Source: Paraphaeosphaeria minitans (lineage: Eukaryota; Ascomycota; Dothideomycetes; Pleosporales; Didymosphaeriaceae). From it: 64,000 nucleotides of DNA. The notes under the pieces were generated by a model. The model made no database searches. It had not been told where the DNA came from and saw only the letters and a program-made list of their open reading frames with translations. Shown here in pieces: positions 1 through 10,873 of this stretch (its first letter is position 1; every line of letters starts with the position of its first letter). A program made the translations under genes and the position numbers. Location of the stretch: positions 372,001 through 436,000 of the forward strand of contig WJXW01000001.1 of the NCBI GenBank assembly GCA_015832175.1, in the 5' to 3' direction.

Positions 1-1525
1 AACCGGCCTGTTCAAGTCACTGCGCGACGAGCGCAAGCGAATTTCTTCGGGCAAGGAGCTTTTTGACGCGTCCGTCTACCAGAATGATTCTTCCACCTCG
101 AATTTTCACGACATGGTGCGCACACTATCGCAGCAGACAAAGAACGCCGCGCCAACAGCGTTCCACCATCTTCTTGCAACCCTCGCCCACGAGGGCCGGT
201 TACTGCGCCTATATACCCAAAATGTCGACGGCATTGATACCTCTCTTCCCCCTCTGAAGACACAAATCCCTCTCCCCAAGAAGAACCCATGGCCCAAGAC
301 TGTACAGCTGCACGGTAGTCTGGAGTACATGGTCTGCTCCAAATGCCACACGGTTTCCGAGTTCGACCCGGAACTCTTCGACGGGCCGGCTCCACCTGCC
401 TGCCCAAGCTGCCAATCCGATGATCTGGCAAGGCAAGCTGTTGACAAGAGAAGCCACGGTGTCGGTCGCCTCCGACCGCGCATGGTGTTGTACAATGAGC
501 ACAACCCAGACGACGAAGCCATCGGTGCCTGCTCCAAAGCTGATTTGCGGACGAGACCTGACGCTGTCATCGTAGTGGGCACGACTTTGAAGGTTCCTGG
601 GGTGCGACGGATCGTGCGAGAGATGTGTGCGACCGTGCGCGACCGGAAAGACGGCATGACCATCTGGATCAACAACGAGCCCGAGCCTAAATGCAAAGAG
701 TTGGAGAACATTTGGGATCTGGTGGTTCAGGGCCCTTGCGATGAGGTCGCGCGACACGCGGCCATGCAAAAGTGGGACGATCCCGTTCACAAACAGGTTA
801 CCGACGATGAGCTACCAAAGCACAAACCTTGCGTGGTGATAGGAACGCCCAAGAAGGTTCTCAAGGTCCAAGGGATGCCTACGCCCGCTCAGAGCCCGCG
901 CATTGGCCCACAGTCGCAGGCCTTGCCGGAAGAGCCTGAGACGCCTTCCAAGACTGCAAGAGGAACGAAGAGGGCAACTCAGGTCGTTGCAAAGGTCAAC
1001 GCATTCGACCAAATGACCGGAAAGCCCGATGCTAAACACCAGACCAAGCGAGCAAAGGCTCAGCCGAAGAAGACGACAGGTGCGAAGAGCAAGGCTGCGA
1101 AGGTGAAACAGGAGACCAACGCGGCGATCACGCAGACCTTCAAGCAGAAGAAGAGTACTGCAAAGTTCGTCCCTACGAAGCTCAAGGGCCAGCTGGGTGC
1201 AGTGCCTAGAGACGAGAACGCAGACTCGATTCAACTCCCGAAAAGATCTCCCTTGAGCCCCCGAAAGTGTGGAGCCAGAGTAACGGCGTTCAAAATCGTA
1301 TCGGATTTTGATTTCCGCTATAACAACTTTCCGGAAGATAAGCGTCCTGCAATGGAACCGTTCAGCAGCCCGGTCAAGCCACGGTCGCCAAGTGATCAGA
1401 TCCGACAAGAGAACGACTTCTTCCATGCGGCACATCCGACCGACGAGTCACGTCCATCCACCGCGGACTCAACCTCTTCGCGAATGAGCATTGGAAACCT
1501 TCTTAATCCGCAACCCATCTCGTAG
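1..1525 (+). CDS. Sirtuin, HST3/HST4-like NAD-dependent histone deacetylase (5' end outside window)
   Basis: The frame is already open at base 2 and stays open upstream of the internal ATG at 113, so the true start lies left of the window. It reads TGLFKSLRDER...LFDASVY directly before that Met, which is the conserved sirtuin segment seen in fungal Hst3/Hst4. Visible motifs are the NAD-binding TQNVDG (bases 215-232), the catalytic-His motif QLHGS (His at 311-313), a zinc knuckle of two CxxC pairs (334-345 and 401-412), VGTTLKVPGVR and INNEP. The catalytic domain ends near base 770. A Lys/Pro-rich, low-complexity tail of about 250 residues follows, probably nuclear and regulatory. Known family members remove acetyl from histone H3 K56 and protect genome stability. 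The subclass assignment is inferred from the motif order and the long basic tail. No intron is needed. Stop TAG is at 1523-1525. Confidence 0.88.
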   Translation, partial: TGLFKSLRDERKRISSGKELFDASVYQNDSSTSNFHDMVRTLSQQTKNAAPTAFHHLLATLAHEGRLLRLYTQNVDGIDTSLPPLKTQIPLPKKNPWPKTVQLHGSLEYMVCSKCHTVSEFDPELFDGPAPPACPSCQSDDLARQAVDKRSHGVGRLRPRMVLYNEHNPDDEAIGACSKADLRTRPDAVIVVGTTLKVPGVRRIVREMCATVRDRKDGMTIWINNEPEPKCKELENIWDLVVQGPCDEVARHAAMQKWDDPVHKQVTDDELPKHKPCVVIGTPKKVLKVQGMPTPAQSPRIGPQSQALPEEPETPSKTARGTKRATQVVAKVNAFDQMTGKPDAKHQTKRAKAQPKKTTGAKSKAAKVKQETNAAITQTFKQKKSTAKFVPTKLKGQLGAVPRDENADSIQLPKRSPLSPRKCGARVTAFKIVSDFDFRYNNFPEDKRPAMEPFSSPVKPRSPSDQIRQENDFFHAAHPTDESRPSTADSTSSRMSIGNLLNPQPIS

Positions 1526-2259
1526 ATCTTTGCATTTTCAGGCGTTATTGGCAGTCGGTGAATTATCTCTTTTGCATCAGGAATGAAGAGTACAAGTGTC
1601 GAGTGGGTTACTGTCAGTCAGCGGCATACACGGCGTTATGAAGGAAGAAGGATTCTGCTTCTGTAGTATAGGAATGGTGGGTTTGTCACATTGCTTCTTC
1701 ATCTTTCAGTTGCACGATACCCGGTATACGTATCGGTTGGTTTTGAGGCAGCGGAGGACTTTGGCTAGGAGAATAAGCTGTGGGTCGCAGCGCATTTTGT
1801 GGCTACTTTTGAATGAATGCGACCAGTCCTCTGAATGATTACTTGCGAGTGGAGCAGCTGTGTCGATGTGTGAATGCAAGAGTCTGAATCGCCAGGACTG
1901 GGCCTTCACTTTTTTTCTCCCGCAAGAGTACCGTAATGGTTGACAATATCAAGTTGTGGCCGAAGTCGCATTGATGATCTCTGATGCGCAGCTAGACTGG
2001 CTTGGCAGCCGCGTACCTCTCGTCCTCCATCAGCATCAACGGTTCAATCCTCGACACTGGAAATAATATTCGCTCTCCCACCATCATCTTCCTTCGAAGA
2101 AGGTATCACGCTCGTTCTTATCACACTGTGGAGTTCTCGAGATATCTTGAACACGAGGCTCTCGCGGATTCCGTAGAGCAGCCCCCAACTTTCTGTACTG
2201 AACCGCCCGCTCATTGGAAGATATCGTCTCGTCCGCTGTATCGAGACTTTTCTTCTTGA
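1526..2259. other. Intergenic region between sirtuin and PLC genes
   Basis: This 734 bp spacer lies between two plus-strand genes. It must hold the sirtuin 3' end and the PLC promoter. I see no credible gene. The short open frames in it have no recognisable motif. Pyrimidine-rich stretches occur around 2030-2100, as is common upstream of fungal start codons. Confidence 0.6.
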
Positions 2260-3849
2260 ATGGCACCGCTGCTGACGGTCCGTAATCTCACGGCAGCTAC
2301 TGTCACTTTAAAGAGCTTGGAACGCTTTGAGGAACCCAACACGAAACGATCGAAGGCCACAGCTTTCCCGTCGGCACTGAAGAATGCTCAAACGATAGCA
2401 CCGTCGGCGCCCGAACTAGGCTTGCATTCCCAATCATTCCAGCGTCAGGATTTGGATGTTGAGCTCGCACCATTTGAATCATACACACTGCGACTTCATC
2501 CTCTGGAGGAGTCCAATCACAAACCAACTTCATCGCTATCGAGCACAACCCTAAGACTGACGATACAAAATGGAGAAAATGAACGCTTCCGCATCGACAC
2601 CAATCCCACATACACGCAAAAAGGCTCTCGCATGTTAACGCCTCTGACGCCCAATCCCTCAACCAGCTACACTGCTCTATATCACCCAACCACAGCCACA
2701 GCCCACCTGACTATTCACACGCACCACCTCCCCGACTATGCAAAGTGGATGCAGTCTCTACCAGACACTCTCCCCCTCTCCGCCATTAGTATCCCTGGAA
2801 CGCACAACTCGCACACGCACTATCGCGCCCTGCCCTCCGTCCGCTGCCAAGTCGTCGACATCAAAACACAGCTCGAAAACGGCATCCGCTTCCTCGACAT
2901 CCGGGTCCAGCCCATCAGCCCAAGGGACACCTCGAAACGCGACCTGTACCTCGTGCACGGCGCTTTCTTCATCGTCCTGACAGGCGCCAAGTATCTCGAT
3001 CCCGTGCTCGATGCATGCTACGCTTTCCTCGAGGCGAATCCCAGCGAAACGATCCTCGTCTCGCTGAAGCGCGAAGGCATGGGCAGAGCTACAGACCCCC
3101 ATCTCGCCACCATACTCGAGAGACACTACTTCGCCCCCAACGCATCCAAATGGTATACGGGGAACACGATACCGTACCTACGCTCCGCCCGCGGCAAGCT
3201 CGTCCTCGTGCGGCGCTACAAAGTCTCCCCATCGGCCTCACCCGATCCAGACGCAGACGCAGACGCATACGCATGCACCGACGCAGACGAAGAACAAGAC
3301 CAAGAAAAAGGCGACCCCGCCCCAGGCCTCGACGCCACCGCCTGGCCCAACAACGTCCCGCACGCCCTCCACGGCCCCTTCACCGTCCAAGACTCCTGCG
3401 ACGTCGCCCACCCCTCCGCCATCCCCGCCAAGCTCGCCCACGCCACCGCGCACCTCGTCCGCGCCGCCGCCGCCACGCACCCCGTCCCCGGCGCCACCAC
3501 CGACGCGACGCATCCCGTCCCGCCGGGCCCCGTGTCGCTCAACTTCCTCAGCGGGAGCAACTTCTTCCACCGGGGCACCTGGCCGGAGCGGATCGCGAGC
3601 GTGGTGAATCGGGGCGTCGAGGAGTGGGTGTGCGCGGGGCACCATCTTGCGGTGCTGGGTGGGGATCCGCCGATGGATGTGCGTGTGCCAGGGGGGAGAA
3701 GGGCGGGCGTGAGAGGCGTGGGCGAGGGGGATGGGGGCGCTGGGGTGGTTGTCATGGATATGGTGGGCGAGGGGGGGAACTGGGATCTGGTGCGGTTGGT
3801 CGTGGGTCTGAACATGGGGATTCTATCCAAGGTGAGGGTTGGGATGTGA
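2260..3849 (+). CDS. PLC-like phosphodiesterase, PI-PLC X domain
   Basis: This is a single-exon frame of 529 codons. The X-domain core is clear: PGTHNSHT with the first catalytic His at about residue 182, then ENGIRFLDIRVQP, then YLVHGAFF with the second His at about residue 233, and SETILVSLKREG. This is the compact bacterial/GPI-PLC-like type (TIM barrel, no Y, C2 or EF-hand modules). Family members cleave phosphatidylinositol or glycosyl-PI headgroups. I see no signal peptide, so an intracellular location is likely. Residues ~1-160 form a divergent N-terminal region also found in other fungal members. An acidic low-complexity insert (Asp-Ala repeats, then Glu/Asp/Gln) sits at 3248-3315, inside the barrel. 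A Gly-rich patch at 3690-3760 precedes the C-terminal strand. Exact substrate is unknown. Confidence 0.82.
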   Translation: MAPLLTVRNLTAATVTLKSLERFEEPNTKRSKATAFPSALKNAQTIAPSAPELGLHSQSFQRQDLDVELAPFESYTLRLHPLEESNHKPTSSLSSTTLRLTIQNGENERFRIDTNPTYTQKGSRMLTPLTPNPSTSYTALYHPTTATAHLTIHTHHLPDYAKWMQSLPDTLPLSAISIPGTHNSHTHYRALPSVRCQVVDIKTQLENGIRFLDIRVQPISPRDTSKRDLYLVHGAFFIVLTGAKYLDPVLDACYAFLEANPSETILVSLKREGMGRATDPHLATILERHYFAPNASKWYTGNTIPYLRSARGKLVLVRRYKVSPSASPDPDADADAYACTDADEEQDQEKGDPAPGLDATAWPNNVPHALHGPFTVQDSCDVAHPSAIPAKLAHATAHLVRAAAATHPVPGATTDATHPVPPGPVSLNFLSGSNFFHRGTWPERIASVVNRGVEEWVCAGHHLAVLGGDPPMDVRVPGGRRAGVRGVGEGDGGAGVVVMDMVGEGGNWDLVRLVVGLNMGILSKVRVGM

Positions 3850-4501
3850 GAGTGTTTGGAATGGTTTGTATACAGTGTATTGGAGTGTCTTTTGTACGGT
3901 CAGCCTTGTTTTGGCCGCGAAGACTGGTCGGTCTGTTCCACAATGCCAGCCCAGTTTCTTCAATGCCACCTGAGAGCAACTGCTCCGAACCAGTCGATTG
4001 AATGCAATCTTCCGAGAATACGTTTGGCCGCGGAGAGTAGTGAGCGTCAAAGACAAGGAGTTCGACGCTGACTTCGATACTCGTTAACACCACCCGAACA
4101 CAAGTTACAACACCACGAAAAGTCCATGTCAGATCAGTGCAACACCACGCCCTGAAATCGCACGCTTATTGTCCATCGCACTTAGCATCCCCCAACGCTC
4201 ACCCTTGCCACACTTTCCCATCCTTCCCATCCTTCCCATCCCATCCCTTTTAACCCCGACCCACCCCCACATCATGCCCCAAACCATCTACTCAAATGCA
4301 CCCCGCACCCTTACCCCTCGGAATGAAATCACAACGCCATATTTTCAAGAAGCGGTAGCAAGTGAGCGAACCAACAATTAAAGACACACAGACAGACATT
4401 CTAGAGCACCGTGCAACATGCATTACCTCGCGTCAACAAGAAGAATGGCAAAGCTTAACGCTTGGACAGAACCCAGGGGTATCGGAGGGAATGAAGCATC
4501 C
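3850..4501. other. Convergent 3' intergenic region
   Basis: The spacer lies between the ends of the PLC gene (plus) and the PKC gene (minus), so it should hold both polyadenylation regions. A pyrimidine-rich run with about three CCCATCCTT-like units lies near 4217-4250. I see no gene here. Confidence 0.55.
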
Positions 4502-7500
4502 TTATGCGAAATCGGCCGAGTAGGAGAAGCCTCGGAATTCTTCTTGCATGGCTTGGGAGAGGACTGCGACACACGTAAATTAGCATACACGTGGAAACCG
4601 GAAGACAGGATGAGACGTACCAGACTGCACCGGCGTAAGCACGGGCGTCACACTCGTGAACTCGGTGTCGAAGTTGCTCGTGTCGGTGGCGCTGGTAATC
4701 TGCGGAATGAAGGGGGCGGGGATCCTCTTGTGGTACACGTCGTCCCAGTTGATGTTCCTGAAGAAAGCGTGGCTCATGATCTCTTGGGCGTCTGTCGGAC
4801 CGGAACCGAGTCGCAGCTCGGGTTCTCTGGTAAGCAGCTTCTGTAGGATCGACACCGAGTCCCTAGGCATGTGAATCGGGTACAGAGGCTCGTCTGCAAG
4901 AATGGCGTCGTAGATTTCGTCTTCGTCCTCACCACGGAACGGTGACTGCTGCAGAAGCATTTGATAGATGAGAACACCAAACGCCCACCAGTCGACAGCG
5001 CGGCCGTATTTCTTGTCTAAAAGAATCTTACCGGATGTCAGTGGGTGTTTCGACGGATATTGCAAACAGATTACCTCTGGAGCCATAAACTCGGGGGTAC
5101 CGCAGAAGGTGCTGGTCGTTGAACCATACCACATCTCTTCCTTGCACAGACCGTAATCTGCAATCTTAATGTGACCGTCAAGAGTGAGAAGAATGTTGTC
5201 GAGCTTCAAATCTCTGTAGATGACACCATTTTCGTGGAAGTACTTCAGAGCAAGGCACACCTCGGCGGCATAGAACTGGGCTCGTTTGGTACCGAACTGT
5301 CCTCTCTGAATGTGCAACATCAGATCACCACCACTAATGTACTCCATGACGAAGTAGACTCTCGTCTCCGTCTGGAAGCAGGCGTGCAAGCTGAGAAGGA
5401 ATGGATGTTGCTCCTTGTTGGCAATCAGGAACACCCGCTTTTCGGACCTTGTACTCTCGACCTCATCGTTCTCGATGATGAATTCCTTCTTCAGAACCTT
5501 GATAGCATAGAGCTGTTTGGAGCTCTTGGTCTCAGCCAACATGACTTTTCCGAAATTACCCTTTCCAAGGACAGCGAGGAAGTTGAAGTGATCCAGGCCA
5601 ATTCTCCTACCGGTTCCCTGGGTGTTCGCTGGTGGAGTGACTTTATCACTGGGAGCCTTCGTCATTGCAGAAACAGGCTGTGCTTGCTGGGTAGGTGGCT
5701 GCTGTGGCCTGACTTCGACCTGATGTGGAGGGGGTTGCGGTTGATGTTGGGGAGATTGTGGGCCCGGCTGAGGGTGGGCGTATGACTGCTTTTGCTGCGG
5801 GTACGGAGCCTGCGCAGGCTGTGGTGGAGCCGTGGGGAAAGTGGGAATGTTGGCATAGTCCTGTGGGTTGTATCCTACCTGTGGCGGTGCCTGCTGCTGA
5901 GGAACCCTTTGGTCCTGTGGATAACCACCACCAGATGTGCGTGGTCCTTGCGGAGGGTAGTCGGACTGCGCGCGACCATAGGCAGGAGCGGCGCTCTTGC
6001 CCATCGCTGCGGCGGCTGCAGCACCAGCTGCAGATTGTTGAGATTGTGAACGAGGCCCCGATGAAGGGCGCTGGGATGTGGGCGATGTGGGCGTGGGGGT
6101 GGAGCCTGAGCCGTACGATGTTCGTGCCGCCTCGACAGATGTAGTTGATGGGGCGTAAGACTGCTGCCCGGGCGGATATTGCGGTCGCGATTCTTTACCG
6201 TACGAGTATCGATCTGGCTGTGCCGGCTGTTCCTGGCCTGGAGGAGGCTGGAATTGGGTTTGGGGCCCTGGGAGGCTTGCAGCTGGAGCTGGTCGGGCAG
6301 GGTTCTTGCGAAGTGTTTTGTCACTGAGTCCACCAGGAGTCGTCGCAGATTGCGTTCTTTTCGCTTTCTTGATCTCCTTAAGAATCTCGTTTGCCTTTCG
6401 CATCGACATGCCACAGAAGTCGGGAACGAAGTGGACACAGCCGACGTGGCACGTCAAGCCACACTCTGAGCACTTCTGAGCCTGCTTTCGGCCCAGTGGT
6501 AAGACGTACCCGCAGTGACAGCACCAGTTCGCGCCCATGTTGGAGAAATTGGTAAAGCGATGCGGAATGCGATGATTCAGCTTTGCCTCGTCTGGATCCG
6601 TTTCTGCATTCGACTGCGTGATGCACTTCGTAACCACATCTGGATAACACTTCTTGTGGCAAGTGTATTTGCAGTCGGAGCACTGCATACCAGCAGCGTA
6701 CTTGAGGAACTCGCCACAAAGCGCACAACGCATGATGTTGTAGAATTGCTGTTGCACGAATTTGTGACCGTATTGCTCAATGATCTCTTCTTTCCGTTGA
6801 CGGATGGCACCCTTTCGTCCAAGCGCAGCGTCGAACGGCTGTTTGTTTCTCGCGTGTTTCACTACACCGTGTCAGCGTCAAACGTCTCCCATGGAAAGGA
6901 TAAACCATACCGAAGGACATGGTCAAATGCACACGTCCTACAGGCTCAAGAGAGAACCAATCGTCGATGAAGATCTGGCTCATCTGTGGTTGTGGCGCAT
7001 CGGGGGCTGTTGCGCCAGAAGGCGGCATGCCAGGTCCTCCAGGGCCGCTGGCACTCGCAAAGTTTTGGCCAGGAGGGGGTTGAAATTGTAGATCGGGTTG
7101 CGGACCAGCGCCGCCGCCCATCTTGTCGGCGGACACCCAACCCGAGTTCTGCAGCTCCGTTTCGACCTTCTTACGGCGCATTTCTTCAGCAATGTCGGAG
7201 ATCCGTACCCAGAGTAAGCCAATGGGCAATGGATGATCGGTCATCTTATCGTAGACTGTGACCTCGATCTCGTTGGCCTTGTCAATATCAAACTCGTGAA
7301 CTTCGTCCAACCAACGATCGTTCCTGGAGGGTTTCGTGCGGCCCTTGATGCTGTCTTCAACTTTGATATTAACGAAAGTTTCTGGACCGCGGCTAAAGCG
7401 ACCGGTAGCCGCGTGGTCGACGTCAGCTACTGCGTGTATGCGTAGAGACAAATGCCCGCTCAGGGGCTTTCGCTGGCTCGGCACGCTCAGACTATCATCT

Positions 7501-8309
7501 GTGCCTTGTCAGTCGCTGCCCATTCCCATGCGTAGGGGCCATAGCTACCGTCTCGGTTGTCGGCAGTCTCAAAGTCCACATGGAGGTCCTGATACCGCTT
7601 CAGAGACTGCTTCAGAAGCTGGATCTTCTGGTTACTCTCGATGCGCTTGGCCTCGGCATCGGCCTTGCTCTTGCGATCGCCCTCCATTTGGTATAGGCGC
7701 ACCATCTTCTCAATGCCGTCTTTGTACTGCTTTTCCACGCTGAGCTTGAACTCAAGCTGTGACAGCATGAGCTGAATGCGGGGGCCAAGATGCGGGGTAT
7801 CATATTTGATCAAGTCTGGGGAAAGGGTCAGCAGGGTCACGGTGGTGGTCTGCTGGCGGGAACATACCAAGTTTGCTGAAATTGGGGCGCTGGGGCCGCG
7901 AGCCAGGTGCCTGGGAAGCATAGGGTGCTCGCGGTGGCACGAGTGCCTGGTCGCCACCGAGGTTGCTGTAGCCTCCAGGAAGGTCTCGGTACGCGCCCTG
8001 GTCTGAGCCGACGTAGCCATCCCAGCCGTCCTTGGGGGGCGGGGTGACGGGGTTTTGGCCTTTGGAGGAGGTGCCGGGCTGCAGGCTCATGTTGTCGATG
8101 CCCGTCTGGGTGAGCTGCATCTCGATGTCCCGCAGCTTGGACTCAAAGTACTCGATGTGGCGGCGTCCGTCGCGTATCTGGCCGTCGAGACGCGACAGCA
8201 CGGCGGGGTTGTTGGTCGACTGGCGCATGGTGTTGGCGGCATTGATGAGGGCCTTTTCCTTGTCGATCTTCTTCTGCACCTCGCGGACGGTGTCGTCAGT
8301 GGGAGCCAT
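4502..8309 (-). CDS. PKC1: Protein kinase C (Pkc1/PkcA), six exons, complete
   Basis: Exons read 8309-7868, 7815-7549, 7498-6911, 6861-5075, 5026-4621 and 4563-4502, giving 3552 bp and 1183 residues. Introns are 52, 50, 49, 48 and 57 bp, with GT...AG ends and CTGAC-like branch sites in several. Domain order is typical of fungal Pkc1: HR1a (~5-70) and HR1b (~148-230) for Rho1 binding, C2 (~240-370), pseudosubstrate RKGAIRQRK (448-456), two complete C1 zinc fingers (465-512 and 533-582), a long Gln/Pro-rich linker, and the AGC kinase domain from ~859 with [22 protein letters not shown] and [10 protein letters not shown]. The fourth intron is a multiple of three without stops; removing it restores [11 protein letters not shown]. 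The tiny last exon encodes the hydrophobic motif FRGFSY. The kinase acts at the plasma membrane downstream of Rho1 and feeds the cell-wall-integrity MAP-kinase cascade. The ATG at 8309 was chosen because HR1a begins right after it. Confidence 0.95.
5027..5074 (-). other. In-frame 48 bp intron inside the PKC kinase domain
   Basis: It begins GTAATC after the codon for Glu of MAPE and ends TAAG before the ILLDKK codons, with CACTGAC as branch site. Its length is divisible by three and it has no stop, so automatic gene callers may retain it as 16 extra residues. The canonical [20 protein letters not shown] junction shows that it is spliced out. Confidence 0.9.
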
Positions 8310-9310
8310 GGCGGCGTCGGGTGCCCGAGGGGGGGAAGGGAGTGGGACGTGTTTTGTTTGTGGTGGTGGTAACCTGGGAGTCGCAGGCTGCGCGGAGCGA
8401 CGTGGGTGCCCAAGCGGGCCGTGGGGAGGTGAGCCCAGCGACGGTGCAAAGAAAGAATAAGCAGCGGGCAGCGGGCGGCGGGGGGAAACGAGCTGCAGGG
8501 GCCGCGGTATGAGCGAGTAGCAATGCCGGGGCAAGGGGGGGTGTCAGCGGAGGAAGACAAACAGAAGAGAGGCGTGTCGTGGGCAGACGCTGCTCTGCAC
8601 ACGGGATGCGTGATGTGCGCCCCGCAGTCCAACGATGAGCTACCGTAGCGGAAGGCGCACTCGAGGCAGACGAAGCTCACGTGGAAGGCGCGAGAGGTTG
8701 GTCGGGCGGGTCGGGCGAGGACGACGGCGGACGTGTTTGGGAGTGTGATTGCGATTAATTATGACGAGGGCGACGATGAGAACAGTGCGAGTGTCGCGGG
8801 GTGAGCACTACGGTACGGCACCGGTAGGTAGGCGGGGCGCACAACAATCACGCTCTGACCGGCTGTGGCGCATGGATACGAAGTGGGTGTGCATACACAG
8901 AGGGCAACCACAACGCACGAAACGCCTTCTACGGCCGACTGTCCGGGCTCCCGCTGCTGCTACTGCCTTGACAGCTGCTAGACCCACCGCTGCAGTAGGT
9001 ACCTATGGTGACACCACTATCTACGTCTACGAGCAGGACATGGCCAAGTGCATGTCCGTCTACCAGACATGGCCAAGTAGGTAGTAGGTACCATCTACGT
9101 CTACCCGGGCATACCCAAGTAGGTACCGTCTACGTCTACAAGGCTTTTTTTCTTTTCTTTTTGCTCGAATGGGAGCCAAGGCGGCGCTGCATGCTTGGGG
9201 GCTTTGGGCGTGGGTTAGATACTGTAGATGTGGGTTTGGGAGGGTGACTGTTTGTCACGTGTGTTTAGAGGTTGACTGTTTGAATGCGAAGATTGGCGTG
9301 CTGTCTACGC
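8310..9310 (-). promoter_or_regulatory. PKC upstream region / 5' UTR
   Basis: This is GC-rich DNA upstream of the PKC start. Several open frames cross it, but they are antisense or run through the leader, and none has a recognisable domain. At its distal end is a degenerate repeat cluster (separate entry). GC content falls abruptly near 9310, where the AT-rich block begins. Confidence 0.5.
9018..9139. repeat. Short interspersed repeat cluster upstream of PKC
   Basis: TCTACGTCTAC occurs three times (9020-9030, 9094-9104, 9129-9139), twice preceded by GGTACC. ACATGGCCAAGT occurs twice (9038, 9067). The units are interleaved rather than strictly tandem. They sit about 700-830 bp from the PKC start, beside the transposon boundary. 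Confidence 0.7.
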
Positions 9311-10873
9311 TGTACTTAGATTACTATGTAAGGTAAAATTTTTGTTAATTTAACTAAGTGCACATTCGCCTTAGGCAAAGTCTACTTCCTTAGTTTTATT
9401 ATAACCACGTAAGGAATCTGCGCTATTCCTATATACACAGTAACTGTTACAGAATAGCTATTATAATGGGCTGGATACTTAAGGAGCCAAATAGCTAAAG
9501 ATAATACTTTATAAATTCTTAAGGAGTAGAAGTTAAGCTTCTACCACCTAAACTTATATATTAGTGCCCCTAAAGATCGACGCCTAACCTCTAGTAGACT
9601 AAAGTTAACTTATGCAGAACAAAGATAACTTCTTATTAGGGCGTAGCCTATAATATACCCTCCTAGTCCGCCTATAGGTGTAGGTCGTCTACCCTATTAA
9701 TAACCTTCTAGGGGTAGGAAGACGCTATATAACTTTCTAAGACTATAGATTAGGTAGTTCCCTAGCTAGGAGCCCCTTCTTTTAGTGTATAATTTAACTA
9801 CTATAGTTAAGAGCTTCTCTTCTTAGCCTCTTCTTTAAAAGTAGAAATTTCTTTCCCCCTTCTAGAGTTTGTTAATTATTATTATCTAGCACTTTAGGAC
9901 CCTACCCTTATAAAGTGTAGGCGCTACTACTTTAGTAAAGTTAAAGGGAGATCTTTTATAGTGTATAAAATTAGAGAGTATAATCTTTAGTAGTTTTTTA
10001 AAACACTAAGTTATCCTTTCTATACTTAGCGCTTTATCTACGACCTAATCTAGGTCCTTATAATAGGCCTAGGGTAATTTTTTTTAATCGTAGGTTGTCG
10101 TAGTTATCTTTTATAGGCTAGAGAAAGGCGCTAGCGCTATTAATAGTTTATTAATAAAACCCTCTACTAGCTATTACTCCTTCTATCCTTAACTTACTTT
10201 TACTTTTACGAATAGAAGCTTCTAGAAATACACCTATCCACCTCTAAGGTCTAGAAGTAATTTTTAAAAGGATTTAGAAGATTTATAGTAAACTTAGTAC
10301 TAACTTTATAAAACTTTCCTTCCTTAGAAACTATTCTTATTATTTCTAATATTAGTGGAATAGGCGTAGATATAAGAGTAGATATAGCTACTAACGTAAA
10401 TATAAACGAAGTTTACTTTCTAGCTAAAGAGGCTACTTTATATATAGACCCTACTATCTACGCTACCCTTTAAAGATAGAAGTAACGTTTAGATTAATAA
10501 GGTAATAAAGGAGGAGTCTACTATAGAGTAGTCTATCTAGGTTATTTAGTAGGGCGTATAGTCTATAACTGTGTTAGAGAAGGTTTTTATACGGCTTTAT
10601 AGTTAGTTAGGATTTAAATATTAGTGGAAGGTATAAGAGTAGTATTCTACCCTACTAAGTTTTAGTTTATAAGTTATAAAGTTTAAATATGCTTTATACT
10701 TAAATCTATTCTCTTTTATTACGTACTTTATTACTTCTTTATTTTAGTAAGCTATCTTACCTACTAAAAGTAGGTTTTATCTTTTTAAAGTCTATTTTAA
10801 CTTTCTCTCCTTTTTACCCTTAATTAGTCTCTCGCTAGTTAAGTGTCTAAAAGAGGTTAATTTATAGGATATT
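9311..10873. other. AT-rich, RIP-like degenerate DNA, family not recognised
   Basis: This stretch has the same TA-rich, stop-dense texture as the identified retrotransposons, but I could not match it to either the Gypsy or the Copia family here. It is probably the remains of another repeat. No open frame, tRNA or LTR pair is visible. Confidence 0.5.

Noticed and set aside
106..711. Long open frames on the minus strand opposite the sirtuin
   Set aside because: They overlap a gene with clear sirtuin motifs, show no domain and follow from its GC-rich codon use.
1596..1838. 80-codon frame after the sirtuin
   Set aside because: No motif, low-quality composition, and it probably lies in a 3' UTR.
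3015..4001. 328-codon plus-strand frame inside the PLC gene
   Set aside because: It is a different frame of the PLC coding sequence, with an Arg/Pro-rich product caused by GC-rich codons.
8087..8680. Frames antisense to and upstream of the PKC first exon
   Set aside because: The HR1 domain on the PKC frame explains the region; the other frames have no recognisable content.
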